Made by a program: the position numbers and the translations under genes. 64,000 nt of DNA, taken from positions 558,001 through 622,000 of the forward strand of contig NC_009714.1 of the NCBI RefSeq assembly GCF_000017585.1, given 5' to 3'. This stretch comes from Campylobacter hominis ATCC BAA-381 (GTDB lineage: Bacteria > Campylobacterota > Campylobacteria > Campylobacterales > Campylobacteraceae). Shown one piece after another: positions 1 through 8,407 of the stretch (positions within the stretch are counted from its first letter, which is position 1; every line of letters begins with the position of its first letter). The notes under the pieces are model-generated. The model ran no database searches and was not told where the DNA came from. It saw nothing but the letters and a program-made list of their open reading frames with translations.

Positions 1-1
1 T

Positions 2-112
<111 letters not shown>

Positions 113-140
113 GCCGCTATATTTTTAATTATCAAATTTT

Positions 141-170
141 GAGAAAAATGATTTTTAAATCGTTTTTCTC
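141..170. terminator. 14-bp stem hairpin after the first gene
   Basis: GAGAAAAATGATTT and AAATCGTTTTTCTC pair almost perfectly around a TTA loop, with one G-T pair. It lies 29 bases after the stop of the leading partial gene. There is no clean T-run after the stem on the plus strand, so it may act as a terminator or only as a 3' end stabiliser. Confidence 0.45.
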
Positions 171-854
171 ACGCCCATAGTAATTAAAAAAATTATTATA
201 AATTATAAAATTTAAAAAATAGCATAATTTATAATAATAAAATGTCAGTTTATTCGTAAAAATTTAAATTCATTTTAATCTTCAATTCTGCTAGCTTGAG
301 ACTAAAGTATTTTTATTTAAATGTTTAGATTATTGATTTTACAACAAAATTCGCGTAAAATTTATGTAAATTTCTTAAACATATTGCGTTTTTTAAGTTT
401 ATTTTATCAAACAATAAATGATTTAAAAATTTTACTTATTTTTTTATATAAAAACAGACATAAATTTTGTTTATATAACAAAATCACTAAATATTTATTA
501 ACTTTATTATAAAAAATTAAAAATTAGAGTATTTCTAGATGGATATTTTTTATCTTTCGGCACAATTTTAACAAAATAAATTTATGTAAAAACTTGTGAC
601 AACATACAACTTAAAATATAGTTAAAATGTTATTTAAAAAAGCTTGGCTTTTTTCGCAATAACTGTAATAAATTATGAAATAGAAGCATTAAAAAACTAA
701 AAAAATAGTTAAAATTTAACTGATGTCATATTTACAAAATATCATTAAATCGGTAGCAGTAAAAACTACCAAGCATATTATAATTGCAGGTAAACCTATT
801 CGTCTACTGAAACTTTTGAAATTTTAACTTATATTAAAATTCAGTGAAATTTAT
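171..854. other. gene-free AT-rich spacer
   Basis: I see no convincing gene here. The only open frame of note (321-512, plus) encodes a low-complexity Leu/Phe/Ile/Lys peptide as expected from AT-rich noncoding DNA. A small inverted repeat (GGTAG...CTACC) lies near 750-770. No tRNA or known RNA fold was recognised. Confidence 0.5.
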
Positions 855-1211
855 TTAAATTATAACTTCAGAAATCACTAAACCCCAACTTATAACTGCC
901 AAAATTATACTCAAACACACAGCCGATGAAGCCGTATCTTTTGCAATCTTTGCAAGAGGATTAAAATCCGGCATTACCATATTTACAATACTTTCTATAG
1001 CCGAATTGATACATTCTAAAATAAAAATTAAAACAATAACAAAAATTAAAAACAAATGCTTGCTCAAACTGATATCCAAAAAAAATGAAATAAAAATAAA
1101 AATCGTTCCCAAAACAACTTCAATCTTAAAACTTACTTCATTTTTTATCATCCACGCAAGACCATCCAAGGCATATTTTGTATTTTTAAAAAAATTATAT
1201 TCAGGTTTCAA
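855..1211 (-). CDS. dgkA: Diacylglycerol kinase, DgkA family
   Basis: 118 residues, the usual DgkA size. It is an inner-membrane enzyme that phosphorylates diacylglycerol to phosphatidic acid, recycling lipid left by phosphoglycerol or phosphoethanolamine transfer to envelope glycans. Three hydrophobic segments lie at about residues 28-45, 50-70 and 97-117. The family motif is clear: ECINSAIESIVN around residue 65, then AKDTASSAV around residue 90. The OpgB-like transferase at 52333-53694 could produce its substrate, but that link is inference. It is transcribed alone with a 77-bp gap to the next gene. Confidence 0.93.
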   Translation of the reverse strand: MKPEYNFFKNTKYALDGLAWMIKNEVSFKIEVVLGTIFIFISFFLDISLSKHLFLIFVIVLIFILECINSAIESIVNMVMPDFNPLAKIAKDTASSAVCLSIILAVISWGLVISEVII

Positions 1212-1288
1212 AATTTTTCCTTTTCGTTAATAATATCAAAAAAATTTTAAGGAAAAGCTGTAAAATTCATAATTTCAAAAATATATAA

Positions 1289-2305
1289 CTAAAATTTTAC
1301 AAATTCGCCATTTTCTATTTTAAAAAGAGCAGGGGGCCAATTTAACGCATGATCTTTAATTTTATTTTTAAAAACGCTTTTGTGTTTTAAATTTATAAAA
1401 CCGTTATAAAAATAATCAAGTCCAATCATCGATGAATAGGCAATCCAGTCATATTTTAGATTGATATTGAATACATTTGCAAAATTTTCTATTGTTGGCG
1501 GAATTTCATCATCAATCGAGTTTGCAATAATTAAATTTTTAGTTATTTCGCCATAATTTAAAATTTCAGGCGTAAAGTTTATCTGTGTAGAAAGGATAAG
1601 TTTTTGATTTTGTAAATTGTCAAGTATGATTTTGGCATTATACGGTGCTAAATTTAGCACAACGCCGGAATTTTGCGGTACTTTATCAAGTTCTTTTAAA
1701 AACGTGAAATCAAAATTTGAGCTGCGTAAAATTTTGACAGGTTTAATCTCATCGTCAAAATATTCATTTAAAATTTCACTTATATAATTTGTGTCGCTTA
1801 TAAAATATATAGGCTTTTTTGCGATTTTTGAAAGCGTTTTCGTTTGAGAGCGGTAATCGATTCCGCCGTATATAATGTTTCCGAAACTTCCAAAACTTTT
1901 AGGCAAAGTAGGAATATAATAAAATTTTCCAAAAACGGCATTTTCATCTATAAATTTTGCTCCTTTTGAGCTTACTGCCGCTATTATTATAGAAGCTCCA
2001 TCTTCGTTTATTTCGTCCAACGCTTTTTGTAAAGAGCTTTCATTTTCGTCGCCGCAATAATAAACTTTTGCATCCATTTCCAAATTATTACTTAAAATGT
2101 AGGCAAAAATTCCGTTTTTTACACTCTCACCGTAAGATCCGACCGCTATTTCAGGTATCAAAATCGCTATTTTGTTATTTGTTTGAAATTTCAAGCTGTC
2201 ATCTATAATCCACGATTTTTGTGAAATTTCAGTTAAATTTTCTTCATTAAAATCTTCAGCTTTTATAAACGCAAAAGCCAAAAATAAAAAAACAAAAAAT
2301 CTCAT
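1289..2305 (-). CDS. Periplasmic protein with type-1 binding-protein-like fold
   Basis: 338 residues with a signal peptide at 1-16 (FLFLAFAFIKA, then ED). The body reads like a type-1 periplasmic binding fold: IAILIPEIAVGSYGESVKNGI near residue 46, alternating beta strands and helices, and repeated strand-turn segments such as IIIAAVSSKGAKF. This is the pattern of LppC/LpoA and branched-chain amino acid binding proteins. No lipobox cysteine is present, so it should be soluble in the periplasm. It overlaps the upstream UDG-like gene by 4 bases (ATGA), so the two are probably coupled. Ligand unknown; a penicillin-binding-protein activator role is possible only by fold analogy. Confidence 0.6.
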   Translation of the reverse strand: MRFFVFLFLAFAFIKAEDFNEENLTEISQKSWIIDDSLKFQTNNKIAILIPEIAVGSYGESVKNGIFAYILSNNLEMDAKVYYCGDENESSLQKALDEINEDGASIIIAAVSSKGAKFIDENAVFGKFYYIPTLPKSFGSFGNIIYGGIDYRSQTKTLSKIAKKPIYFISDTNYISEILNEYFDDEIKPVKILRSSNFDFTFLKELDKVPQNSGVVLNLAPYNAKIILDNLQNQKLILSTQINFTPEILNYGEITKNLIIANSIDDEIPPTIENFANVFNINLKYDWIAYSSMIGLDYFYNGFINLKHKSVFKNKIKDHALNWPPALFKIENGEFVKF

Positions 2306-2943
2306 AAACTTTTTCCCGCTTTTTTAAGATCTGCTTTAAAAAGTTCTATTTTGCTTGGATTTAACGCGATAAAATGCATATCGAAAGTCGGCATAAACTT
2401 TACATCTCCATCCATAAACATAGAGCCGTGAATTAGTGAAATATCTGGCATTTGTTCATTTCTTAACACGATTTTTGAAACTATTGCTCCAAAAAGCAAA
2501 ACGATTTTCGGTTTTACCAGTTTAATTTCATCAAAAATATACGGACTGCAATTTACAATAGTTCGCATACTTATATCATTTGGAGCAGGGCATTTTATCA
2601 AAAAAGTCGTGTAAATTTTATGAGAACTCAATTTACATTCGTCAAACAGCTCAAGAATTTTTTTTCCGAAATTTCCGCTGTAAATTTTTCCGTTTTTTTC
2701 ATCGGCTTCGCTTGGACTTAAAAAAATAGCCATTATTTCACTGCTTTCGCTTCCTTGTGGCAAAATATCGGCACTTTTTGATTTGCATAGTTCGCAAAGA
2801 TTACAGACTTTTATTTCTTTCATCATTTCATCCAAATTATCGAAACTGAACTCTGGTCGGTTTAGCAAAAAACACTCATCTATGTAATCGTAGCCAAAAA
2901 GTTTGTAATAATAAAGTCTGTAAATAAGTGAATTGTTATTCAT
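2302..2943 (-). CDS. Uracil-DNA glycosylase family 4-like Fe-S protein, divergent
   Basis: 213 residues. Cysteines in the family 4 arrangement are visible: CNLC near residue 47, then KCPAPND and VNCSPYI near residues 117-131, expected to hold a [4Fe-4S] cluster. The region after it, PKIVLLFGAIVSK, fits the UDG core. The usual GEAPG(E/A)xED active-site motif is replaced by LSPSEADEKNG, so catalysis on uracil is not assured. The N-terminal 35 residues (a Tyr-rich stretch) are an extension. It overlaps prmC by 4 bases and the downstream periplasmic gene by 4 bases, so it sits inside a coupled operon. Family assignment is fair, activity uncertain. Confidence 0.7.
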   Translation of the reverse strand: MNNNSLIYRLYYYKLFGYDYIDECFLLNRPEFSFDNLDEMMKEIKVCNLCELCKSKSADILPQGSESSEIMAIFLSPSEADEKNGKIYSGNFGKKILELFDECKLSSHKIYTTFLIKCPAPNDISMRTIVNCSPYIFDEIKLVKPKIVLLFGAIVSKIVLRNEQMPDISLIHGSMFMDGDVKFMPTFDMHFIALNPSKIELFKADLKKAGKSL

Positions 2944-3728
2944 TTTTTTGCTGTAAAACCTCTGTCAAAGCCTGCCAAATCTTTGTAAAATTGTGCTTTA
3001 AAGCCGTTTTTTACGAGCTCTTTTTTTAAAATTTCTTTTTGATCGTATCCTATTTCGCAAGCTAAAAATTTAGTGCGATTTGCACTTTGATTTATTAAAT
3101 TTATTAAAATTTCACTTCCGTTTTTTCCGCCTATCAGTGCAGTTTCCGGTTCTTTTAAAACATAATCGTCAAGCGGATAATCTTGCGCGATATAAGGAGG
3201 ATTCGAAACGACAAGATCGAAATTTCCTTCAACATTTTCAAATAAATCGGAAATTTTAAAATCAATTTCAACACCATGAAATTTGGCATTTTTAATTGCC
3301 GTTTTTAAAGCTTTTTTGCTTATATCTACGGCCAAAATTTCAGCATCTTTTATATTTTTTTTAAGCATAATGCTTATAATTCCGCTTCCTGTGCCGATTT
3401 CTAAAATTTTAGGCGCTTTAAAATTTTTTAAAATTTCAAGTGATTTATTTACTAGAATTTCCGTTTCAAATCTTGGAATAAGAACGCTTTCATCCACAAA
3501 AAAAATTTCTCCAAAAAACTCAACTTCATTTGTGATGTAAGCAAGCGGTTTACCGTTTTGAAATTTTTCTATAAACTCCCAGAATTTTGAGTTTTCATCA
3601 AGCTCTTTATCAAGATTTAAAATCAGATCCGTATCGCTAAATTTCCTGTCAAATTTTAAAATTTCGCGTGCTGTAACTTTTGAGTTTATACGAGCGCTTG
3701 CGATTTTTAAAGCGTCAGCGATTCTCAT
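2940..3728 (-). CDS. prmC: Peptide chain release factor N5-glutamine methyltransferase
   Basis: 262 residues, slightly short for PrmC/HemK. The enzyme methylates the glutamine of the GGQ motif in release factors using S-adenosylmethionine. The SAM loop ILEIGTGSGIISI lies near residue 110 and the catalytic NPPY in VVSNPPYIA near residue 177. The N-terminal helical domain that binds the release factor occupies roughly residues 1-80 and ends in the conserved PLAYI. The gene overlaps the M48 protease gene upstream by 14 bases and the UDG-like gene downstream by 4 bases, so translation is coupled along the operon. Confidence 0.94.
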   Translation of the reverse strand: MRIADALKIASARINSKVTAREILKFDRKFSDTDLILNLDKELDENSKFWEFIEKFQNGKPLAYITNEVEFFGEIFFVDESVLIPRFETEILVNKSLEILKNFKAPKILEIGTGSGIISIMLKKNIKDAEILAVDISKKALKTAIKNAKFHGVEIDFKISDLFENVEGNFDLVVSNPPYIAQDYPLDDYVLKEPETALIGGKNGSEILINLINQSANRTKFLACEIGYDQKEILKKELVKNGFKAQFYKDLAGFDRGFTAKK

Positions 3729-4929
3729 TTAGCTCTTGTATCCGCTCAAAAAGGCTCGGATGTGAATTATAAACGGCTGAGTATAAAGGATGAGCAAGCG
3801 GAAAAGATTTATTTTCGCTGCCAAGTTTTTTAAGAGCGGAAATCATATCATCGGCACTTTGTGAATTAGCGCCGAAATTATCCGCGCCGAATTCGTGCGA
3901 GCGGCTTATTTTAGCAATTATCGGCTCTAAAAATGTTTGTAAAATCGGCAAAAATAAAATCATAAAAATCAGCAAGCTTGCGCCGTTTGAAAACAAACCG
4001 ATACTGTTTAAAATATCAAAATTTAAATTTCCAAAAACACCAAAAATTATGGCAAAAACAAAAAATTGAAGCACAATGTTTTTTAAAATATCGCCGTGTT
4101 TGAAATGTCCAAGTTCGTGTCCAAGTACAGCTAAAATTTCATTTTGTGTGAGTTTTTGAATCAATGTATCGAAAAGCACAACTCTTTTAGTCGTTCCAAA
4201 TCCGCCAAAATAAGCGTTTAATCTTTTATCTCTTTTGCTTGCGTCAATTACAAAAACACCACTGCTTTTAAAACCGCATTTTTGCAAAAGTCCTTCAATT
4301 GACGTTTTTAATTCGCCGTTTTGTAAAGGCGACATTTTGTTGAAAATCGGTGCTATTAAAGTTGGATAAATCAAACTTACGATTAAAACTAAGATAAAAC
4401 TTAACATAAATCCATAAATCCACCAAAATTTTCCCAAATTTTGGATACAAAATAAAAGTGCAAAAATTACGATTCCGCCAAAAATCAGGGTTAAAACAAA
4501 TGATTTGATGCTGTCTTGTATAAAAATTTTTGGTGTGATATTTGAAAAGCCGAGTTTTTTGTCTTTATAAAATTTCTCATAAATGTTTAAAGGAAGTGAT
4601 AAAATCGCGCCGCATATCAAAAACGCTAAAACCAAAAGTGTTTCGTTTAACAATTCATTTTTAAAAATTCCGAGGTTAAAAATGAAATTTTGTAAAATTT
4701 TAAGACCTGTCAAAAGCCAAAAAAGTGCTATAAAAAATTCATAAAAATACGAGAAAATTTGAAATTTCTGATTTATTATCGCCACATTTGCAGCTTTTTT
4801 ATAATCCGTTTCATTTAAAACTACAGCCGGTTCGTTAATTTTCGCTTTTACAAAGTTTAGTTGCAAAATAGCTAAAATAAGGCGATAAAGTGAATAAATA
4901 GCATATAAAAAAATCAGTAAATACAACAT
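3715..4929 (-). CDS. M48 family (Ste24/CAAX-type) membrane metalloprotease
   Basis: 404 residues with hydrophobic segments near 1-22, 62-85, 95-115, 140-162, 170-192 and 285-330. The zinc motif VLGHELGHFKHGD lies near residue 265 and the third ligand is in EFGADNFGA near residue 345, the Ste24/CAAX protease pattern rather than the shorter HtpX. Bacterial members act in inner-membrane protein quality control. The gene starts 2 bases after the ABC-F gene stops and overlaps prmC by 14 bases. All catalytic residues are present, so it should be active. Confidence 0.9.
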   Translation of the reverse strand: MLYLLIFLYAIYSLYRLILAILQLNFVKAKINEPAVVLNETDYKKAANVAIINQKFQIFSYFYEFFIALFWLLTGLKILQNFIFNLGIFKNELLNETLLVLAFLICGAILSLPLNIYEKFYKDKKLGFSNITPKIFIQDSIKSFVLTLIFGGIVIFALLFCIQNLGKFWWIYGFMLSFILVLIVSLIYPTLIAPIFNKMSPLQNGELKTSIEGLLQKCGFKSSGVFVIDASKRDKRLNAYFGGFGTTKRVVLFDTLIQKLTQNEILAVLGHELGHFKHGDILKNIVLQFFVFAIIFGVFGNLNFDILNSIGLFSNGASLLIFMILFLPILQTFLEPIIAKISRSHEFGADNFGANSQSADDMISALKKLGSENKSFPLAHPLYSAVYNSHPSLFERIQELNENR

Positions 4930-4931
4930 TT

Positions 4932-6872
4932 TTAGCCTTTGTTAGCTTCTACAAGCGACAAAATTTCAAAATATTCGTTTTCCATTTGATTTAGTGTTCC
5001 TTTTTTCTCTTCAAGTTCTTCAAATAGCGGTTGAAGACCTAATTTTTGATAGATTTCAGGTGTAGAAAGCGCGTGATTCAGCTCTTTTATGCGCGTTTCG
5101 AGTTTTTCTATTTTATCCGGATATTCGTTTAAAATTTTATTTTGTTTGTAGCTGAGTTTAAAATCTGAACTTTTTTGTTTAACTTGTTTTTCAGTGTCTT
5201 GAACGTTTTTTTCGAAATCGTCAATCTCTTTCATTTCATCTTCTATTTCAAGATATTCGCTGTATTCAAGATGTGATTGTTCGATTTTACCGTTTCCTGT
5301 AAATATCCAAAGTTTGTTTGTGATTTTATCTACAAAATATCTATCGTGGCTGACGATAAGTACCGCGCCGCTGAAAGATAGCAGATAATCTTCCAGAATA
5401 TTGATTGTAGCGATATCCAAATCGTTTGTCGGTTCGTCCAGAATTAAGCAGTCGTGTTCTTCTGTAAAAAGTTTTGCAAGCGCCAGACGATTTTTTTCTC
5501 CACCGCTTAAAGTAGCCACCGGCTTATCCAAAAATTCTTTTGGAAAAAGGAAGTTTTTAAGATAGCCGTAAACGTGCATATAATGTCCTCTAACCATAAT
5601 ATGGTCGCCGCCGTTCGGGCAAAAAATTTCTATTAAACTTTTATCATCGCTGATATTTGTTCGTTGTTGATCGAAATATCCGATTTTTAAGTCGCCTATT
5701 TTTATTTCGCCGCTATCGATTTTGTTTCTGCCGAGAAGAATTTTTAAAAGCGTGCTTTTTCCAAGACCATTTGCGCCTACAATGCCTATCCGTTCTCCTT
5801 GTAAAACTCGTGCGCTGAAATTTTCTATAAGAGTCTTTGAAAAAATTCTTTTTGTTATATTTTTTAATTCAAAAAGCATTTTTTTGCGGTTTTCACCGCC
5901 GGTTCCGCCTTTATTAAAGCTTTTTACTGCGCGTTCAAGTTCAAGTTTTACACGGCGAATCGTGCCGGGATTTTTTTTGGCTTCTTCCCGCATTGCAAAA
6001 ATTCGTTCTTTACGTCCCTCGTTTCGTTTAAGACGAGCTTTTACGCCTCTATGAAGCCATTCTTCTTCATATCTCAGCTGTTTTATAAGAGTTTCATGTG
6101 ATTTTTCAAGGCTTGCCAAAATTTCCTGTTTTTTATGCAGGTAATTTTCATAACCGCCTTCAAAACTGCGCAAAGCGCCATCTTCAAGCTCAACAGTTCG
6201 TGTAGCCAGTCTTTGTATAAAATATCTGTCGTGACTTATAAAAACAATAGTTTGTTTGGAATTTAAAAGCATTTCTTCCAAAAATTTAACCATATAAACA
6301 TCAAGGTGATTTGTCGGCTCATCAAGCAAAAGCACGTCGGGTTTTTTTAAAATGAGTGCTCCAAGAGCAACGCGGCGAATTTCTCCACCTGAAAGTGTGC
6401 AAACTGAGCGATTTTCATACTCTTTTAATTTAAAATTTTCCAAAACGCGCTCAATTTTTGCGTCAATTTGCCAACCATCTTTACTGTCTATAAATTTTAT
6501 AAGATCGTTTTGCTTTTGAATAAGTTCTTTGTTATCAGGATTTTGCGAGAGTTCGTTTAAAATTTCCGTGTATTCGTTGATTTTGTCAAAAATTTCTTGC
6601 AGTTCTTTTTTTAGTGCATCGCGCACGGATAAATTTTCATCAAATTTCGGATTTTGCGCCAGCATTTGGATATTTATGCCGTTTTGCACGATTACTCGAC
6701 CGCTATCGGCTTGCATTTCGCCGCATAAAATTTTCATTAATGTGGATTTGCCGCTACCATTTTTGCCGATTATAGCTATTCTTTCTTTATCATTTACACT
6801 GAAATTTACGGTATCAAGTATGACATTTGCGCCGAATTTTTTTGAAACATCAATAAAATCAACAAGAGCCAA
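4932..6872 (-). CDS. ABC-F family ATPase (Uup-like)
   Basis: 646 residues with two ATPase domains and no membrane segments, the mark of the ribosome-associated ABC-F family. The first domain has Walker A GKNGSGKST near residue 36, LSGGEIRR and LLLDEPTNHLD; the second has GANGLGKST near residue 353, LSGGEKNR and LILDEPTNDLD. A basic linker rich in Arg/Lys lies near residues 255-300. The C-terminal 90 residues form a coiled-coil-like Glu/Lys-rich tail, as in Uup. It is the first gene of the minus-strand run down to 1289. The exact subfamily (Uup, Ettin-like or other) is inferred from the tail. Confidence 0.9.
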   Translation of the reverse strand: MALVDFIDVSKKFGANVILDTVNFSVNDKERIAIIGKNGSGKSTLMKILCGEMQADSGRVIVQNGINIQMLAQNPKFDENLSVRDALKKELQEIFDKINEYTEILNELSQNPDNKELIQKQNDLIKFIDSKDGWQIDAKIERVLENFKLKEYENRSVCTLSGGEIRRVALGALILKKPDVLLLDEPTNHLDVYMVKFLEEMLLNSKQTIVFISHDRYFIQRLATRTVELEDGALRSFEGGYENYLHKKQEILASLEKSHETLIKQLRYEEEWLHRGVKARLKRNEGRKERIFAMREEAKKNPGTIRRVKLELERAVKSFNKGGTGGENRKKMLFELKNITKRIFSKTLIENFSARVLQGERIGIVGANGLGKSTLLKILLGRNKIDSGEIKIGDLKIGYFDQQRTNISDDKSLIEIFCPNGGDHIMVRGHYMHVYGYLKNFLFPKEFLDKPVATLSGGEKNRLALAKLFTEEHDCLILDEPTNDLDIATINILEDYLLSFSGAVLIVSHDRYFVDKITNKLWIFTGNGKIEQSHLEYSEYLEIEDEMKEIDDFEKNVQDTEKQVKQKSSDFKLSYKQNKILNEYPDKIEKLETRIKELNHALSTPEIYQKLGLQPLFEELEEKKGTLNQMENEYFEILSLVEANKG

Positions 6873-7185
6873 AGAATTACCTTTTAAACGAAAAATTTTA
6901 TTATTTTACACAAAATTTATTAAAAATTTAATGAATTTTTGATAAATAGTTCAATATTTTTAATTAATTATTAAAGATATTTAAGTACATTTTTTATTTA
7001 TCGGCAAATAAGCATCGGCATAAATTTTAAAACATAAAATAAAAGCTCAGTTTAAAATTTAGCCGTATTTTTATCATTTTACTGCGACAAGTATTTTAAA
7101 TGACAAATTTCAAAAACGTGTAAATTTATTTATATTTTAAAATTTGCGTTTTAGGTTAGCCGCTTTTGCGCCATGTTTTAAAAAA
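6873..7185. other. intergenic spacer between ABC-F and cyd genes
   Basis: About 310 bases of AT-rich DNA. It should contain the promoter of the ABC-F operon near its left edge (reading minus) and the 3' end of the cyd transcript at its right. I found no strong terminator hairpin and no credible gene. Confidence 0.4.
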
Positions 7186-7290
7186 CTACTTTTCCCTGCT
7201 TTCAATTTCTGTAATATTAAGTTTTATAAATTTATAACTAGCAACGATTAAAACAAACCAAATCACAAGCATAATTATAGATTTTATCAT
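7186..7290 (-). CDS. 34-residue membrane peptide after cydB (CydX-like)
   Basis: An ATG at 7290 with a good Shine-Dalgarno (GGAGAT) follows the cydB stop by 9 bases. The peptide starts MIKSIIMLVIWFVLIVASYKF, a single membrane helix, and ends in a short charged tail ESREK. In many bacteria a 30-40 residue single-helix subunit (CydX/CydH/CbdX type) is encoded next to cydB and stabilises the haems of cytochrome bd. Position, size and topology match that role, but sequence similarity to known CydX is not obvious to me, so function is inferred. Confidence 0.6.
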   Translation of the reverse strand: MIKSIIMLVIWFVLIVASYKFIKLNITEIESREK

Positions 7291-7299
7291 CTTTATCTC

Positions 7300-8406
7300 C
7301 TAATAAGCGACATTACTTTTTTCAAGTTCTTTTTTACTCATTTTAGTTTTATCCATATTTTTCCAAACATAAGCTATATAAGCAAGGACGAACGGAATAA
7401 AAACCGAAATATAAGCCATTGTTTTAAGTGTATAAAAGCTGGAACTTGCATTATAAATACTTAAAGAACTGTTTAAATCGGCGCTTGACGGGTAAAATAC
7501 ATTTCCGCTCATTCCAAGGCTAAAAAATAAAAACGTAACTGCGAAAATGACGCCGATGCCCCAAAACCAAATGCCTTGAATACTTTTTGTAAAAGCTCCT
7601 TTATAAATTCCAAAAAGAGCCGTTAAAACGGAAATTATCAGCCCGAAAAATATAAAATAATGATTAAAAAAATTTAAAATATAGTGAAATTTTTTCGTAA
7701 CTACAACGCCGTTTTCTACGCAAAATCCGTCTTTTAAGCTTATCCAAACTAAAAAAGCGATGAAGAAAATTACAAAAACAGCGGCATCTTTTTTAAGAAA
7801 ATTTCTGATTTTTTTTCTCATATAATCTTCGTTTATGTGGTTTATAAGATACATCGAGCCGCCGACTCTGGCTGCAAAAACTAATGTAAAACCAAGCAAA
7901 AAATTAAAAGGATTAAAAAGCGCTTCAAGCCCTCTAAGCGGATTTTTCCACGCTACAAAATTTCTTGTATCAAGGCTAAATTCGCTTCCGCTAAAAAATG
8001 TGCTTAGCGCAACACCGATTAAAAATATTCCTAAAAAGCCATTTATCAGCATAAAAATTTCATAACATTTTTGCCCTAAAAAATTATTTTCTTTTTTTCT
8101 GTATTCGTAAGAAACGGCTTGAATAATAAAACAAAAAAGTATCGCCATCCAAACCCAATACGCGCCCCCGAAACTTGTAGAATAAAATAACGGAAATGCT
8201 GCAAAACACGCTCCGCCAAACATTACTAATGTAGTAAAAGTTAATTCCCATTTTTTACCGATTGAATTTACTATCATATCTTTATTTTTCTCGTCTTTGA
8301 ATGAAAAAAGCAGCATTTGTCCGCCTTGAACAAAACTCATAAAGACAAAAATTCCTGCAAGCAAGCTTATTATAAACCACCAATAAATTTGTAAATTTTC
8401 ATACAT
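7300..8406 (-). CDS. cydB: Cytochrome bd quinol oxidase subunit II
   Basis: 368 residues with about eight to nine membrane helices. It is the second large subunit of cytochrome bd, the terminal oxidase that reduces oxygen with quinol electrons at high affinity. The N-terminus (YWWFIISLLAGIFVFMSFVQGGQML) matches the first helix of CydB and the conserved stretch GGACFAAFPLFYSTSFGGAYW lies near residue 64. It follows cydA by one base, and a small membrane peptide follows it, so the four genes (DUF4492, cydA, cydB, peptide) form one operon. Confidence 0.95.
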   Translation of the reverse strand: MYENLQIYWWFIISLLAGIFVFMSFVQGGQMLLFSFKDEKNKDMIVNSIGKKWELTFTTLVMFGGACFAAFPLFYSTSFGGAYWVWMAILFCFIIQAVSYEYRKKENNFLGQKCYEIFMLINGFLGIFLIGVALSTFFSGSEFSLDTRNFVAWKNPLRGLEALFNPFNFLLGFTLVFAARVGGSMYLINHINEDYMRKKIRNFLKKDAAVFVIFFIAFLVWISLKDGFCVENGVVVTKKFHYILNFFNHYFIFFGLIISVLTALFGIYKGAFTKSIQGIWFWGIGVIFAVTFLFFSLGMSGNVFYPSSADLNSSLSIYNASSSFYTLKTMAYISVFIPFVLAYIAYVWKNMDKTKMSKKELEKSNVAY

Positions 8407-8407
8407 T

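Noticed and set aside
321-512. 63-codon plus-strand open frame
   Set aside because: Low-complexity Leu/Ile/Phe/Lys content, no ribosome binding site, and it lies in an AT-rich spacer; it looks like chance.
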